Below, piece after piece: positions 44,676 to 53,540 of a stretch of 64,000 nucleotides of DNA. Position numbers and translations under genes: made by a program. Positions within the stretch are counted from its first letter, which is position 1, and each line of letters opens with the position of its first letter. Under the pieces are notes generated by a model. That model was not told the origin of the DNA. It searched no databases and worked only from the letters and a program-made list of their open reading frames with translations. This stretch comes from Cytophagaceae bacterium (GTDB taxonomy: Bacteria; Bacteroidota; Bacteroidia; Cytophagales; Cytophagaceae), in contig JALONM010000013.1 of NCBI GenBank assembly GCA_025454925.1, forward strand, positions 46,916-110,915, read 5' to 3'.

Positions 44676-45917
44676 ATGGCCATTTCTAGATTTATATTAT
44701 TCATTACAGGAATTTTCGTAATTCCATGCACTTTTGCACAAGTTTATCCGGTAGATGGTTCTGGCAATAAATACGACTTATTAGGACGAGATACCGTGCG
44801 GGTAATTACAACGGCAGTGCCATTTCTAACCATTTCCCCCGATGCTCGTTCTGGAGCCATGGGTGATGTTGGGGCAGCGATTTCAGCAGATGCCAATAGT
44901 ATTTTTTGGAACCCCGCTAAATTATGTTTTTCAGAAAAGGACATGGGATTTGCGGTCTCTTACACCCCTTGGTTAAGAAAACTTGGAATCAATGATATGT
45001 CCTTGAGTTATCTGGCTGGATATGCCAAAATTTCCAAGCAAGAGGCCATAGGACTTTCTATGAATTATTTCAACTTAGGCAAAATACAATTTACCGATAA
45101 CAACGGTCAGGCAATCCGGGAATTTAAACCACAGGAATTTTCAATTGGTGGTACCTATTCACGCAAGCTCAGCGATAAATTCAGTGTAGCCCCCGCAGTT
45201 AAATTGATTTATTCTAATCTAACGGGTAGCATTAATCTAAATGGTACTACCACTAAGCCCGGTGCTACCATGGCCATCGACTTGAGCGCATTCTATAAAA
45301 GTGATATAAAGATTCAGGGAAGATCTGCTAACCTTGCATTTGGAGCTGTAATCTCCAATTTCGGTGGTAAAATTTCCTACACCAACAGTTCCCAAAGAGA
45401 TTTTATCCCAACAAATTTTCGTTTAGGATCAGCCCTAACATACGAAGTGGATCAATTCAACAAGGTAATTATAGCGGTAGACGTAAATAAATTAATGGTT
45501 CCGTCTCCTCCAGTTTATGCCCAGGATACTACAGATCCCAATGGCAAGCCGTTTATAGTGCGTGGACGTAATCCTGAAAACCTTTCCATGTTCAGCGGTG
45601 TATTTGGGTCATTCGCAGATGCACCGGATGGCTTTAGAGAAGAAATGAGAGAATTTATTATCAATACAGGTATTGAGTATTGGTACAACAATCTATTTGC
45701 TGTGCGAGGTGGCTTTTTCAATGAGAACAAGCTTAAAGGAAATCGTAAATATTTCACCCTGGGATTGGGGATACGTTATAACAGTTTCGGAATTGACTTC
45801 GCTTACCTGGTTCCATTGCGTCAGAATAATCCACTGGCAGAAACCCTTCGTTTCTCTTTACATTTTGATATGGCCTCCAAACGCAGGCTGGAAAGTGTAG
45901 AGGACATTACTGAATAA
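44676..45917 (+). CDS. porV: Type IX secretion system outer-membrane protein PorV (LptO)
   Basis: FadL-like barrel that takes cargo from the SprA translocon to the PorU sortase. Signal peptide at residues 1-21 (ILFITGIFVIPCTFAQ). The mature start with FLTISPDARSGAMGDVGAAISADANSIFWNPAKL is diagnostic of PorV. The barrel ends with FSLHFDMASKRRLESVEDITE. The length of 413 residues is normal. It lies 59 bases after porU, and the M16 gene follows 6 bases later, so these three probably form an operon. Confidence 0.95.
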   Translation: MAISRFILFITGIFVIPCTFAQVYPVDGSGNKYDLLGRDTVRVITTAVPFLTISPDARSGAMGDVGAAISADANSIFWNPAKLCFSEKDMGFAVSYTPWLRKLGINDMSLSYLAGYAKISKQEAIGLSMNYFNLGKIQFTDNNGQAIREFKPQEFSIGGTYSRKLSDKFSVAPAVKLIYSNLTGSINLNGTTTKPGATMAIDLSAFYKSDIKIQGRSANLAFGAVISNFGGKISYTNSSQRDFIPTNFRLGSALTYEVDQFNKVIIAVDVNKLMVPSPPVYAQDTTDPNGKPFIVRGRNPENLSMFSGVFGSFADAPDGFREEMREFIINTGIEYWYNNLFAVRGGFFNENKLKGNRKYFTLGLGIRYNSFGIDFAYLVPLRQNNPLAETLRFSLHFDMASKRRLESVEDITE

Positions 45918-45923
45918 TATTTC

Positions 45924-47204
45924 ATGCAACCGAATAGACTAGAGGCTCCGCCTTTCCAAGCCATTCAAGCCTTTGATGTTCCTTTTTTAAAACAGGAGAA
46001 ATTAGGGAATGGAATAGAATTGTTTTATTACAACGGAGGACAAAGCGAGGTAGCCAAAATAGAATTTTTTCTGTTGCAAGCCAATCAAGCTTCCGAACGT
46101 CTTAGAGGACAGAATACGCTGGCCGTAAAAATGTTGCAGGAGGGCACAATGCGTATGTCTGCCTCCGTGCTTCAGGAATTTATTGCGGCACAAGGTGCTT
46201 TTTTGGAGTTAAATCCTGGACACGACCGTTCTTCCATCGTGTTATATTCCCTTTCGCGGAAACTTAGAGACGTAGTTCCGGTGGTAAGGGAAATGTTGGA
46301 GTCGGCCTCGTTCAATGCCTCCGAATTTGATAACGTATGCAATATTACTCGACAGAATTTAAAGGTCAGTAAGGAGAAAACCAGTTTTCTGGCAAGTGCC
46401 GCGTTCCGCGAAAAGATTTTTGGGGCCAACCATCCGTATGGTTTTACCCTTGCCCCGGAAGATATTGACCAGATCACTCTGGAGTCGGTAAAAAGTTTTT
46501 ATCCTACTTTGCAAAAAAGCAAGTTGTATGTCTTCTTAAGTGGGAAATTCAGTACTCAAGACTTAGATGCGGTGCGTTTTGAGTTAGAAAAATTTAGTGC
46601 TGGTTCGGAACAGGGGCCTTCCGTTTCAAATAGTTTTCCGGAACCTTCGTTTTCGAGAACGGTGGTTGAAAAATCGGGTAATATGCAATGCAGTCTTAGG
46701 GTTGGGCGAGTTTTATTTAATGCCGCACATCCCGATTATTTTCCCTTTGTAATGATGAATGAGATTTTGGGTGGGTATTTCGGATCCAGGCTTATGCAAA
46801 ACCTCAGGGAAGACAAAGGATTAACCTACGGAATTAATTCCAATATAGTGAGTTATCAAAAGGCTGGATATTTTGTTATAGGAACCGATATCAAAAAAGA
46901 GGATGCCGAAAGAGCCCTGGATGAAATCAGAAAAGAAATTGAATTAATGCAGCGCGAGCCTGTTCAGTCCTCTGAATTGGAGACGGTGCGTAATTATATG
47001 CTCGGAAGCTTCGCCAACAGCCTGACCACTCCTTTTGCTATTGCCGATAAAAATAAATCCATCGTATTGAATCAATTGCCCTTGGATTATTTTCAGCAGT
47101 ATATGCATGCCGTTAAAACCACCAGTCCCGAAAAGATTCAAGAAATGGCTCAGCGCTATCTTTCTTATTCCTCACTCACCGAAATTATAGGTGGCTCTTT
47201 GTAA
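45924..47204 (+). CDS. M16 family protein lacking the zinc motif
   Basis: Two-domain pitrilysin/insulinase fold protein of 426 residues. The usual inverted zinc motif HxxEH is absent: at the expected position (about residues 52-70) the sequence is NTLAVKMLQEGTMRMSA. The C-terminal domain keeps the substrate-binding Arg/Tyr pair (GYFGSRLMQNLREDKGLTYGINS). This is the pattern of the non-catalytic B subunit of heterodimeric M16B peptidases. No signal peptide is seen, so it may be cytosolic or periplasmic with an undetected leader. An active A subunit is not beside it. Neighbouring porV is 6 bases upstream, and ends cleanly. Confidence 0.88.
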   Translation: MQPNRLEAPPFQAIQAFDVPFLKQEKLGNGIELFYYNGGQSEVAKIEFFLLQANQASERLRGQNTLAVKMLQEGTMRMSASVLQEFIAAQGAFLELNPGHDRSSIVLYSLSRKLRDVVPVVREMLESASFNASEFDNVCNITRQNLKVSKEKTSFLASAAFREKIFGANHPYGFTLAPEDIDQITLESVKSFYPTLQKSKLYVFLSGKFSTQDLDAVRFELEKFSAGSEQGPSVSNSFPEPSFSRTVVEKSGNMQCSLRVGRVLFNAAHPDYFPFVMMNEILGGYFGSRLMQNLREDKGLTYGINSNIVSYQKAGYFVIGTDIKKEDAERALDEIRKEIELMQREPVQSSELETVRNYMLGSFANSLTTPFAIADKNKSIVLNQLPLDYFQQYMHAVKTTSPEKIQEMAQRYLSYSSLTEIIGGSL

Positions 47205-47456
47205 GAAATAGTTGCTGGATTTATCCCATTCGTTTTAGTTCGATCGCATCCCATCGCATCTCTGTGCTTTAGAGTGAGCAATCGATTATTTTTTTAATGG
47301 AATGAACTTTTAAAGACCTTCTGATGTCCTTATGGTTTAGAATCCTTTGCTAGTCTGGGGATAGGGCTATGAATACGCCTATACCCGTTCGATATGCTTG
47401 CAGATGTGAATTGGATTAGTAACTTTGGCCCCGACAATCAATTTAATGTAAACTAT
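47205..47456. other. Leader region before the superoxide dismutase gene
   Basis: 252 bases with no gene I can support. A TCGCATCCCATCGCATCTC repeat-like run lies near 47244. I found no TAnnTTTG box at useful distance from the start codon. Confidence 0.4.
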
Positions 47457-48062
47457 ATGGCTTTTGAATTACCTGCTTTGCCCTACGCACATGAGGCGCT
47501 GGAGCCTCACTTCGATAAGATGACCATGGAAATACACCATGGTAAACATCACAATGCTTATGTGACCAACCTAAACAACGCTGTAAAAGGCACCGAATGG
47601 GAAAGTAAAAGCATTGAAGAAATATTAAAAAACATTAGTAAGCTGTCGCCTGCGGTTCGCAATAACGGTGGTGGACATTACAATCATTCCTTGTTCTGGA
47701 CAATCATTGGTCCTAACGCTGGTGGCGCTCCTTCGGGCGAATTGGCAGCGGCTATTGATAAGAAATTCGGTTCTTTTGACAAATTCAAAGAAGAATTTGC
47801 TGCTGCCGGTGTAACCCGTTTTGGTTCTGGATGGGCATGGTTATCGGTAGTAAACGGAGAACTTGAAATTTCTTCTACACCCAATCAAGACAATCCACTC
47901 ATGGATATAGCAGAGAAAAAGGGAACACCTATTCTTGGCCTGGATGTGTGGGAACATGCGTATTATTTGAAATATCAGAACCGTAGACCTGATTTTATCG
48001 CAGCCTTCTGGAATGTGGTAAACTGGTCTGAGGTAGCAAAACGTTATGCTGCCGCTAAGTAA
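47457..48062 (+). CDS. Superoxide dismutase, Fe/Mn family (Mn-type signature)
   Basis: Converts superoxide to oxygen and hydrogen peroxide. With the start at 47457 ([18 protein letters not shown], the family N-terminus; 21 earlier in-frame residues look like leader) the metal ligands are His27, His77, Asp163 and His167 (DVWEHAYY). The [10 protein letters not shown] segment carries Gln144 in the Mn-type position, and Gly73 stands where Fe enzymes have Gln, so a manganese or cambialistic enzyme is likely. The length of 201 residues is normal. It is cytosolic, with a terminator 25 bases after the stop. Confidence 0.95.
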   Translation: MAFELPALPYAHEALEPHFDKMTMEIHHGKHHNAYVTNLNNAVKGTEWESKSIEEILKNISKLSPAVRNNGGGHYNHSLFWTIIGPNAGGAPSGELAAAIDKKFGSFDKFKEEFAAAGVTRFGSGWAWLSVVNGELEISSTPNQDNPLMDIAEKKGTPILGLDVWEHAYYLKYQNRRPDFIAAFWNVVNWSEVAKRYAAAK

Positions 48063-48086
48063 ATCCCATTGAATGCTATGAAAAAA

Positions 48087-48117
48087 CAAAGGCTGTTCTG
48101 AATCAGAGCAGCCTTTG
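48087..48117 (+). terminator. Hairpin terminator of the superoxide dismutase gene
   Basis: CAAAGGCTG...CAGCCTTTG with an inner TCTGA/TCAGA pairing and a single G.T wobble form a 15-bp hairpin, 25 bases after the stop codon. Only a short T-rich stretch follows. Confidence 0.75.
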
Positions 48118-48234
48118 GTGTTTATGTATTCGCAGTAATTAAATTGTATATATTTGTATTTGAATAAACAACGATCATGCCAGCACTTTATTTCAGAGTG
48201 CTTGCTGTTCAGGAAACGATATCAGAAAATTCAT

Positions 48235-48327
48235 TCATTTAGATTTTTCTTCTCTGGCTTCCCGAACCCCTCTCACCAAGTGTTTGTATATAACAAACGC
48301 TATCAACGCCGCAATCAGGATTACCAT
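48235..48327 (-). CDS. Candidate 30-residue membrane peptide
   Basis: A short reading frame in the superoxide dismutase downstream gap. It starts with ATG at 48327 and stops at TGA (48235-48237). Residues 1-14 are hydrophobic (MVILIAALIAFVIY), then the peptide turns amphipathic and charged (HLVRGVREAREEKSK). This is the typical layout of small membrane proteins. There is no obvious Shine-Dalgarno. Too short for a firm call. Confidence 0.35.
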   Translation of the reverse strand: MVILIAALIAFVIYKHLVRGVREAREEKSK

Positions 48328-48399
48328 TTTCTCATCTTGTTTGTAAGTATTAATACAGCGAAAGTTGTGCCAGGTAACACTAAAATGAGAGAATAATCT

Positions 48400-48615
48400 T
48401 ACACCTTTTTCTAATTGTCTATGTATGTGCGTTCGTGGAGTGTTTGCCTGATTTTTTCTTTCATTCCGAATAGCAAGACCTAGTTAATCCGCATTTTCCC
48501 AGGGAACACAATGTACCATGGAGCATTCATGGATCGGTGGGTGGTAATCACTATATGGAAAGTGGTGGGCTGGGAAAGTAGATTTAATTGGAGTTTTTAA
48601 TCCAGAACCACGGCA
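48400..48615. other. Intergenic stretch upstream of the GC-rich repeat
   Basis: No supported gene on either strand. It includes CCATGGAGCATTCATGGATC at about 48519-48538, which resembles the inverted core of the dispersed repeat family at 1.3 and 11.9 kb, but the flanks do not align. Confidence 0.35.
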
Positions 48616-48741
48616 GGAATTCGCGTGAGGGATAGGAGCGGATACCCCGCAGTGGCGCTGGCGCTGAAGGCGCCGCCACGAGGAGTAGCAGCGGATAGCC
48701 CGGCCCAAAGCGGCCTGTCGGGGCCGCTGGGGACACGCCCA
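48616..48741 (+). repeat. GC-rich hairpin repeat, copy A (candidate structured RNA)
   Basis: Begins GGAATTCGCGTGAGGGATAG and ends GGACACGCCCA. The terminal GCGTG (48623-48627) can pair with CACGC (48734-48738). Inside are two hairpins: one at 48652-48679 (GTGGCG with CGCCAC plus an inner GGCGC/GCGCC) and one at 48709-48728 (AGCGGCC with GGCCGCT). The block AGCGGATAGCCCGGCCC lies between them. Its GC content is far above the surroundings. A second copy lies at 56126-56229 in opposite orientation. Confidence 0.65.
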
Positions 48742-48833
48742 AATTCTATGCGTACGTATAAGAATACAGGTATGGTAGTGATTGAAAATTTTGACGGATA
48801 ACCAACCGATAACAAGCGTTTGGTTTCCGGTTT

Positions 48834-48864
48834 AAAAAAGCCATCAGGAAACCTGGGGCTTTTT
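48834..48864 (-). terminator. Terminator overlapping the 3' end of the nucleoside-recognition gene
   Basis: AAAAAGCC-at-CAGG-aaa-CCTG-g-GGCTTTTT forms a hairpin ending in T on the minus strand. The stem contains the final codons (Lys-Lys-Pro-Gln-Val-Ser) of the gene that ends at 48844. Confidence 0.75.
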
Positions 48865-49830
48865 AGGAATCATAAAATACCTCTGTAATTTTTCATCGGG
48901 CCAGGTATTGAGATAACGAATGATCAGGTAGGTAATTCCTAATGCCATTAGAATCCTGAATGGGAATACTCCAATCCAACTGGCTCCCATGGAAAGCATA
49001 AGTAAACTGTCTTCAATTAAGCTGTGGCAAAGCCCCATAAGCAGGAAAGAATAGAGTACTTGGCGGGGGGAAATATTTCCTTTGCTTATTTCCTGATTCA
49101 TTAGTGCTCCCCCGTACAAAATTCCGAGGCTTAGGCCTACCAGGAGTATAGGAATGGTTTCGGCATTCATCCTGAGGAGTCGAAGCAAGGGTTGCAAAGC
49201 CTTGGCAAGAAGCGAAATGAAGCCAGTCTTTTTTAATACTTTCATAACTAGCAATAGCGCCGTGACAACAAAGAAGACCTGCACATAGCGGAGAAGTTCC
49301 GTTAAACACCAATCTTGCCAGGTTTGGGCCTGATGGGATGCGAGTATTGGAACGGTTTCAACCTTGGAAGCTCCCACGTGTAGGATAGAAAAGAGGGCAC
49401 TTAAAAGGGCTCCAGTGAGCAAGGCAAAAGAAAATCGAAATACAAACATGGTCCACCACCTAATGCCTGCCTGTCTGGCAACTTGCAATTCAACCGGCAG
49501 GGTATGGGCAACCAACATGAGACAACATATTACCGATACCTGTGCCTGGCTCATCCAGCCAAGATGGAGGTTATAAAAGGTAATCATTCCGCCATAGATA
49601 TTGGTGAGCATGGTACTTGCCCAAACGATGCCAGCCTCTGGCGGTAAGCCGATGAGCTGCATGGGCATAGCCAGAGGCCTGGATAGCCAGGGAATTAATC
49701 CCAGGTATTCGGCCAGGGCTACCGCCAGCGATATGGGAATCATGATTTTATAAAGCGAAAGAGCAGTAGTGATAGACTCTACCAGCAATTGCTTTATAAA
49801 GGAGAAGGAAGATCGAACGAATGATTGCAC
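48844..49830 (-). CDS. Nucleoside-recognition (Gate) domain membrane protein
   Basis: Inner-membrane protein with about eight helices and two gate-like halves (PISLAVALAEYLGLIPWLSRPL with ASTMLTNIYGGMITFYNL, and later KALQPLLRLLRMNAETIPILLVGLSLGILYGGALM). These are the hallmarks of the nucleoside-recognition domain family, to which spore maturation proteins SpmA/SpmB and FeoB's gate belong. Its substrate is unknown. The length of 328 residues is normal for the two-gate form. It lies 145 bases downstream of rplS, separated by a terminator. Confidence 0.85.
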   Translation of the reverse strand: MQSFVRSSFSFIKQLLVESITTALSLYKIMIPISLAVALAEYLGLIPWLSRPLAMPMQLIGLPPEAGIVWASTMLTNIYGGMITFYNLHLGWMSQAQVSVICCLMLVAHTLPVELQVARQAGIRWWTMFVFRFSFALLTGALLSALFSILHVGASKVETVPILASHQAQTWQDWCLTELLRYVQVFFVVTALLLVMKVLKKTGFISLLAKALQPLLRLLRMNAETIPILLVGLSLGILYGGALMNQEISKGNISPRQVLYSFLLMGLCHSLIEDSLLMLSMGASWIGVFPFRILMALGITYLIIRYLNTWPDEKLQRYFMIPKKPQVS

Positions 49831-49928
49831 AGAGTAGGGTGGTTCTCTGCATTGCAGAATGTTTATGGTAGCAAAGCAGCTCTTCTACATTAATTTTCAG
49901 AGAAGTCTTGGAGATATTGGTAGTAAAC

Positions 49929-49956
49929 AAAAAAGGCCAGAAACTCTGACCTTTTT
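49929..49956 (-). terminator. Terminator of rplS
   Basis: AAAAAGGCCAGA and TCTGACCTTTTT form a 12-bp stem with one mismatch and a 3-base loop, 20 bases after the rplS stop, with a T-run on the minus strand. Confidence 0.8.
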
Positions 49957-49975
49957 GATGTATTTGGGAAGAAGA

Positions 49976-50356
49976 CTAAGCTTGTTGAGCTTGAGAAAAA
50001 TGTTTCTTGTCTTCTTTAATTCTTGCTCCTTTACCTTTCTTATCGCGGATGTAGAACAGACGTGCACGACGTACTGAACCGCGGCGCACCAGCTCTACTT
50101 TCTCTACGCTTGGAGAAAGCACAGGGAAGATACGCTCAACACCAACACCACCAGAAACTTTACGAACTGTAAACGTTTCGCCGTTGGTATTTTGATTGCG
50201 ACGCTGAATAACTACACCTTGAAAGTTCTGAACACGTTCTTTGTTACCTTCTTTGATTTTAACGTGAACATTTACAGTGTCTCCTGCGTGGAACGCTGGA
50301 ATATCTTTTCTTTTAGCGTTGAAGTCTGCTTCAACTAATTTTATAAGTTGGTTCAT
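49976..50356 (-). CDS. rplS: 50S ribosomal protein L19
   Basis: Ribosomal protein at the 30S-50S interface. The family segments [74 protein letters not shown] are all present. I place the start at 50356 ([12 protein letters not shown]), the canonical N-terminus, giving 126 residues; in-frame codons further upstream are leader. The C-terminus has a short Bacteroidota-type extension ([16 protein letters not shown]). A TAnnTTTG box lies 37 bases upstream. Confidence 0.97.
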   Translation of the reverse strand: MNQLIKLVEADFNAKRKDIPAFHAGDTVNVHVKIKEGNKERVQNFQGVVIQRRNQNTNGETFTVRKVSGGVGVERIFPVLSPSVEKVELVRRGSVRRARLFYIRDKKGKGARIKEDKKHFSQAQQA

Positions 50357-50392
50357 AACTAACCCTTTCGTGTTTTTCTCGAAAACGGACTG

Positions 50393-50400
50393 CAAATATA
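50393..50400 (-). promoter_or_regulatory. Putative -7 box of rplS
   Basis: On the minus strand the octamer reads TATATTTG, an exact TAnnTTTG match, 36 bases before the rplS start. A clear -33 element was not found. Confidence 0.45.
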
Positions 50401-50477
50401 CCAGTATTATTGAATCTTTGGTATTTCTTGCCAAATATTTTTCAATAAATATTCAAGCTCTTGGAATTTAGGCAATT

Positions 50478-50600
50478 CTATCGCTGAATGTAGGTATTAT
50501 CGGCCTGGTAAGCATTTGAGTTATACACGGATTTCATGGTAAAGAATACTGCCGCTGTGATTAGCACAAAAGCAATAATAGATAGAAGTAAACTTTTCAT
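50478..50600 (-). CDS. Small membrane protein, 40 residues
   Basis: ATG at 50600, TAG at 50478-50480. The sequence is a classical single membrane helix or signal-like segment (MKSLLLSIIAFVLITAAVFF) followed by a short polar tail with TMKSVYNSNAYQADN. It has a Lys at position 2 and a hydrophobic core without charged residues, the composition of a genuine small exported or membrane protein. It lies between the beta-helix gene and rplS, in the same direction. No family known to me. Confidence 0.55.
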   Translation of the reverse strand: MKSLLLSIIAFVLITAAVFFTMKSVYNSNAYQADNTYIQR

Positions 50601-50787
50601 AGTCGTGTATTTTGGGCTTATCTGAAACAAAGATGTGCAATTTTTTCTCATAATCCTACCAAAAGGTAATGAATTTGAAGTTGTTAATGTACACGACAAT
50701 GACTGCCAAGCACACCACTTTGAAGGTGTGTGGTTTAGCAAAAAAACTTTTTTTGTATATGCCACTTAAGCAACATCCCCAAGGGGG

Positions 50788-53313
50788 CTATTCCTGAATG
50801 AAAAGTGGCTTTAAGCAAGGGCTGTTGCTTGAAGGGAGTGCTTTGATGCTGGTAGTAAGGAGCGGTTTTAACAGCAAGTCTTCCTGTGTTTTTTGTACCA
50901 GAGGATCACTCAAGGGAGCGAGTTGGACCAACTTTTCAGTTTCTGGTAAAAGTAACCGGGGAATTTGAGCTACCATCGAATTTCGGATATAGCTAAGACC
51001 TGCATTGGCGAAAAAGATCGACCGGCTCCCCTGCCATTCCAGCGCAACCGGAAATGCCGTGATCAGGCAATTGGAAAGTTGGGCTGCTCCTCCTGAGGTG
51101 AATAATACTGCCGATGAATAATTTTGATTGATTTGCGGATGTTCTTCACTTACCGGGCCAAACATGCTTATATTTTTTAGTTGTGGCACCTGCACCGGAT
51201 AGCAAGAGGCATGCACGCAGGAATTTATTTCTATGGCATGTGTTCCTTTGTTGGCGGCCAGCAAAGCCTGTCGGACCAAACACGCAAATTGGATTCTGCC
51301 TGCATATCCCGCCTGGCAAACGACATCTTCATCGCCCTGATGCAAAGAGAAAAGATGATGAACTGCCGCATCGCCTCCGGAAAGTCGAATTCCATCACAG
51401 ACAGATTGGGAGATTTGGAGGAATTCGATTTTAGTTTTGGCTTTACTTCGGGCAATAATTTGCAAGGCAGCACCTTGATTGTTGTTTGTTCCTTCTCCAG
51501 CGTATTCGATTCGGCAATATTCAAGACTAATCTGATTTTCAAAGCCTCCGGATGCTATTGGTATGGCTGGCAAATGGGGCTCAAGTTCAGCAAGCGAAGT
51601 GAGGTCTTCCGGAGCGAGCCTTGCATTGCCACAGAGGACAACTCCCTTCCAGGCCCCGGTTGCCAGGCTTGATTGAGAAAATATAATCGGATTATTCACT
51701 TCCCCTTCTGCCAGCAATCCGGCCAAGGGTTCTACCAGCAGGCATGCTCCTGCCTCAGCAAGTACAAGAGTGCCAGGTTCAATTCGCAAGGTTACTCCGT
51801 TTTTGATCTTAATCTGCCCTTTTAATTGGTATATCTGATCTTGTGTCCAGGTAGTGTTAGTTCGAATGTCCTGCTGCACGATCAGGGTAGGGGAAATGTT
51901 TTTTTTACTTGGAATCGCGGTCCATCCCGCGGTCCAGTCATGTTCGTCGAAGGCACCGAGGTAGGTGCTTCCGGCCTCCATCACATTTACCACTTTAGGT
52001 TCAAGTTGACGAAAGTCGGGTTTTACCTGAAAGGTTTGGAACTGGGTTCTGAAATCTGGTTTGAAAAGAGAAAATGGTTGAGTGAAGATTCTACTAACGT
52101 CTGATTTGGGTCTAAAAACATTGGCATACGCTGGCGTCACAAACCATGAATTGATATCAAAGCTGTTGGGTTGACAAACCGCAGGTTTCTGACATCCGAT
52201 AAACAGGGTATTTCGAAGTTGAATTTCACCCGATTCCAATAGGGTTATGCTCTCCTGGCCATCGATGGCAATGCCAACCGGAAACCCAATAACGAGGCTG
52301 TTGTGCAGGGAATAGGCCGCACCGCCTTCGTAATGAATCGCATCTTTAATGTTTGAGGTGGCCGTTTGATTGTAAAATATTTCGGGAGAAATAAGCGTAA
52401 AATTAGAGAGGACGGCTTTGGTAGGAATTTTCATGTCTAAAATTCCTGCCATGGACGATTGTCCGTCCATCGATCTTGATCCGCTCACATCACCCAGATT
52501 AAAATGTCGAAGGGAAATACCGAATTGTAAATGTCCACTATACCCTTCTGAAAATTCAAAGCAATCGTCTCCAGCCTGAAAGGAGACCAGATGGGAAGCA
52601 TCTACACAGCCACCAAAAAATTGTATGCCATCATCCCCTGAATAACTCGACATAAGGAAATCAAGATATGTGCTGCGCCCTACCGCGTAAAACGAAATAC
52701 CGTTAAACTCGTGGTCTTTATTGATTCTTCTTCCGGCAAATTCAACACGCACATAGCGCAGTTCGCCCGAATGATCCTCGGCATTTGTTCCTCCATATTG
52801 ATTGTATAAAGGATCCAGATCTCCTTCCGCCCTTCCTACGCCCGTGGCTAAATTGACGGGAGCATTTCCTAAAATCACCAGCCCACTCCAATCGCCTTTA
52901 TTTCGCAGGTGTGGTGCCTGATTGGAAGTAAAAATGATGGGTAATTCTTTGGTGCCCATGGCCCGTATTTTAGCACCACGGGTAATTACCAATGCCGATT
53001 TATAATCGGCACGAATGATGGTGCCTGGCTCTATGTACAAGCATGCTTGGTCGGTTACGTATACCTTACCGATTAGCCGGTAGGTGTGAGCAGCACGTAA
53101 AATCGTATACTTGTTGATGATGCCTTGAAGCGGCACATCGGCTTGAGGATATTCTTCTGTAAGTGGGGTAAAATCTGTCCAGGTTTTGGTCCAGTCTACA
53201 TCTCCGCACGCTCCAATGAATGGTACTATTTCAAAACCTTTGCCAAGGCTTACTTCCATTAAACTGAGCAAGAGCATCCATCGAATTACAGATTTCATAA
53301 GGCGTAGCATCAT
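50788..53313 (-). CDS. Secreted protein with two beta-helix-like modules
   Basis: 841 residues with an N-terminal hydrophobic signal (IRWMLLLSLMEVSLGKG; 53298 is an alternative start). Two related modules follow. Module 1 begins DWTKTWTDF and contains LYIEPGTIIRADYKSALVITRGAKI, KGDWSGLVILGNAPVN, ELRYVRVEFAGRRI and the acidic SGDDGIQFFGG. Module 2, from about residue 455, begins DWTAGWTAI and repeats the same order (LRIEPGTLVLAEAGACLLVEP, AWKGVVLCGNARL, SLEYCRIEYAGEG) but has lost the DDxxxFFGG residues. The short repeated strands suggest a right-handed beta-helix. No T9SS sorting domain is visible. The function is unknown; paralogous to the gene at 53995. Confidence 0.75.
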   Translation of the reverse strand: MMLRLMKSVIRWMLLLSLMEVSLGKGFEIVPFIGACGDVDWTKTWTDFTPLTEEYPQADVPLQGIINKYTILRAAHTYRLIGKVYVTDQACLYIEPGTIIRADYKSALVITRGAKIRAMGTKELPIIFTSNQAPHLRNKGDWSGLVILGNAPVNLATGVGRAEGDLDPLYNQYGGTNAEDHSGELRYVRVEFAGRRINKDHEFNGISFYAVGRSTYLDFLMSSYSGDDGIQFFGGCVDASHLVSFQAGDDCFEFSEGYSGHLQFGISLRHFNLGDVSGSRSMDGQSSMAGILDMKIPTKAVLSNFTLISPEIFYNQTATSNIKDAIHYEGGAAYSLHNSLVIGFPVGIAIDGQESITLLESGEIQLRNTLFIGCQKPAVCQPNSFDINSWFVTPAYANVFRPKSDVSRIFTQPFSLFKPDFRTQFQTFQVKPDFRQLEPKVVNVMEAGSTYLGAFDEHDWTAGWTAIPSKKNISPTLIVQQDIRTNTTWTQDQIYQLKGQIKIKNGVTLRIEPGTLVLAEAGACLLVEPLAGLLAEGEVNNPIIFSQSSLATGAWKGVVLCGNARLAPEDLTSLAELEPHLPAIPIASGGFENQISLEYCRIEYAGEGTNNNQGAALQIIARSKAKTKIEFLQISQSVCDGIRLSGGDAAVHHLFSLHQGDEDVVCQAGYAGRIQFACLVRQALLAANKGTHAIEINSCVHASCYPVQVPQLKNISMFGPVSEEHPQINQNYSSAVLFTSGGAAQLSNCLITAFPVALEWQGSRSIFFANAGLSYIRNSMVAQIPRLLLPETEKLVQLAPLSDPLVQKTQEDLLLKPLLTTSIKALPSSNSPCLKPLFIQE

Positions 53314-53497
53314 AGATTCAAAGATGCAATGCCTGTATTATGAAATTATAAACAGAATATTAAATCTCAGCGGTTAAAAAAGCAATCCGATCCGGCCAGG
53401 AAATAGACTCTTTGTGAGGAATGAACTATTCTATGCTTCGCTCACAGAGATTGATATCAAACAGCGGCTTAACAATTCTTTAATGGTGGCTTATCCT

Positions 53498-53525
53498 TGT
53501 GTAAACGCTTGAAATATACATTTGC
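53498..53525 (+). promoter_or_regulatory. Promoter of the small secreted protein gene
   Basis: TTG (53498-53500), 17 bases, then TACATTTG (53518-53525) fit the Bacteroidota -33/-7 pattern. The start codon lies 15 bases after the -7 box, so the leader would be very short. Confidence 0.55.
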
Positions 53526-53540
53526 CTACAACTTTTTTGT

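Noticed and set aside
47244..47266. Repeated ATCGCATCCCATCGCATC, possible direct repeat or CRISPR-like unit
   Set aside because: Only two short degenerate units, with no spacer structure and no cas genes.
48154..48396. 80-codon plus-strand frame after the superoxide dismutase gene
   Set aside because: Composition (many Phe, Arg, Gln) looks like a shadow; the opposite strand gives a more sensible small membrane peptide.
48519..48538. Third copy of the dispersed repeat
   Set aside because: Only the inverted core is similar; flanking blocks shared by the other two copies are absent.
48484..48815. Frames of 72-74 codons on the minus strand
   Set aside because: They read through the GC-rich hairpin repeat; the coding appearance comes from its high GC content.
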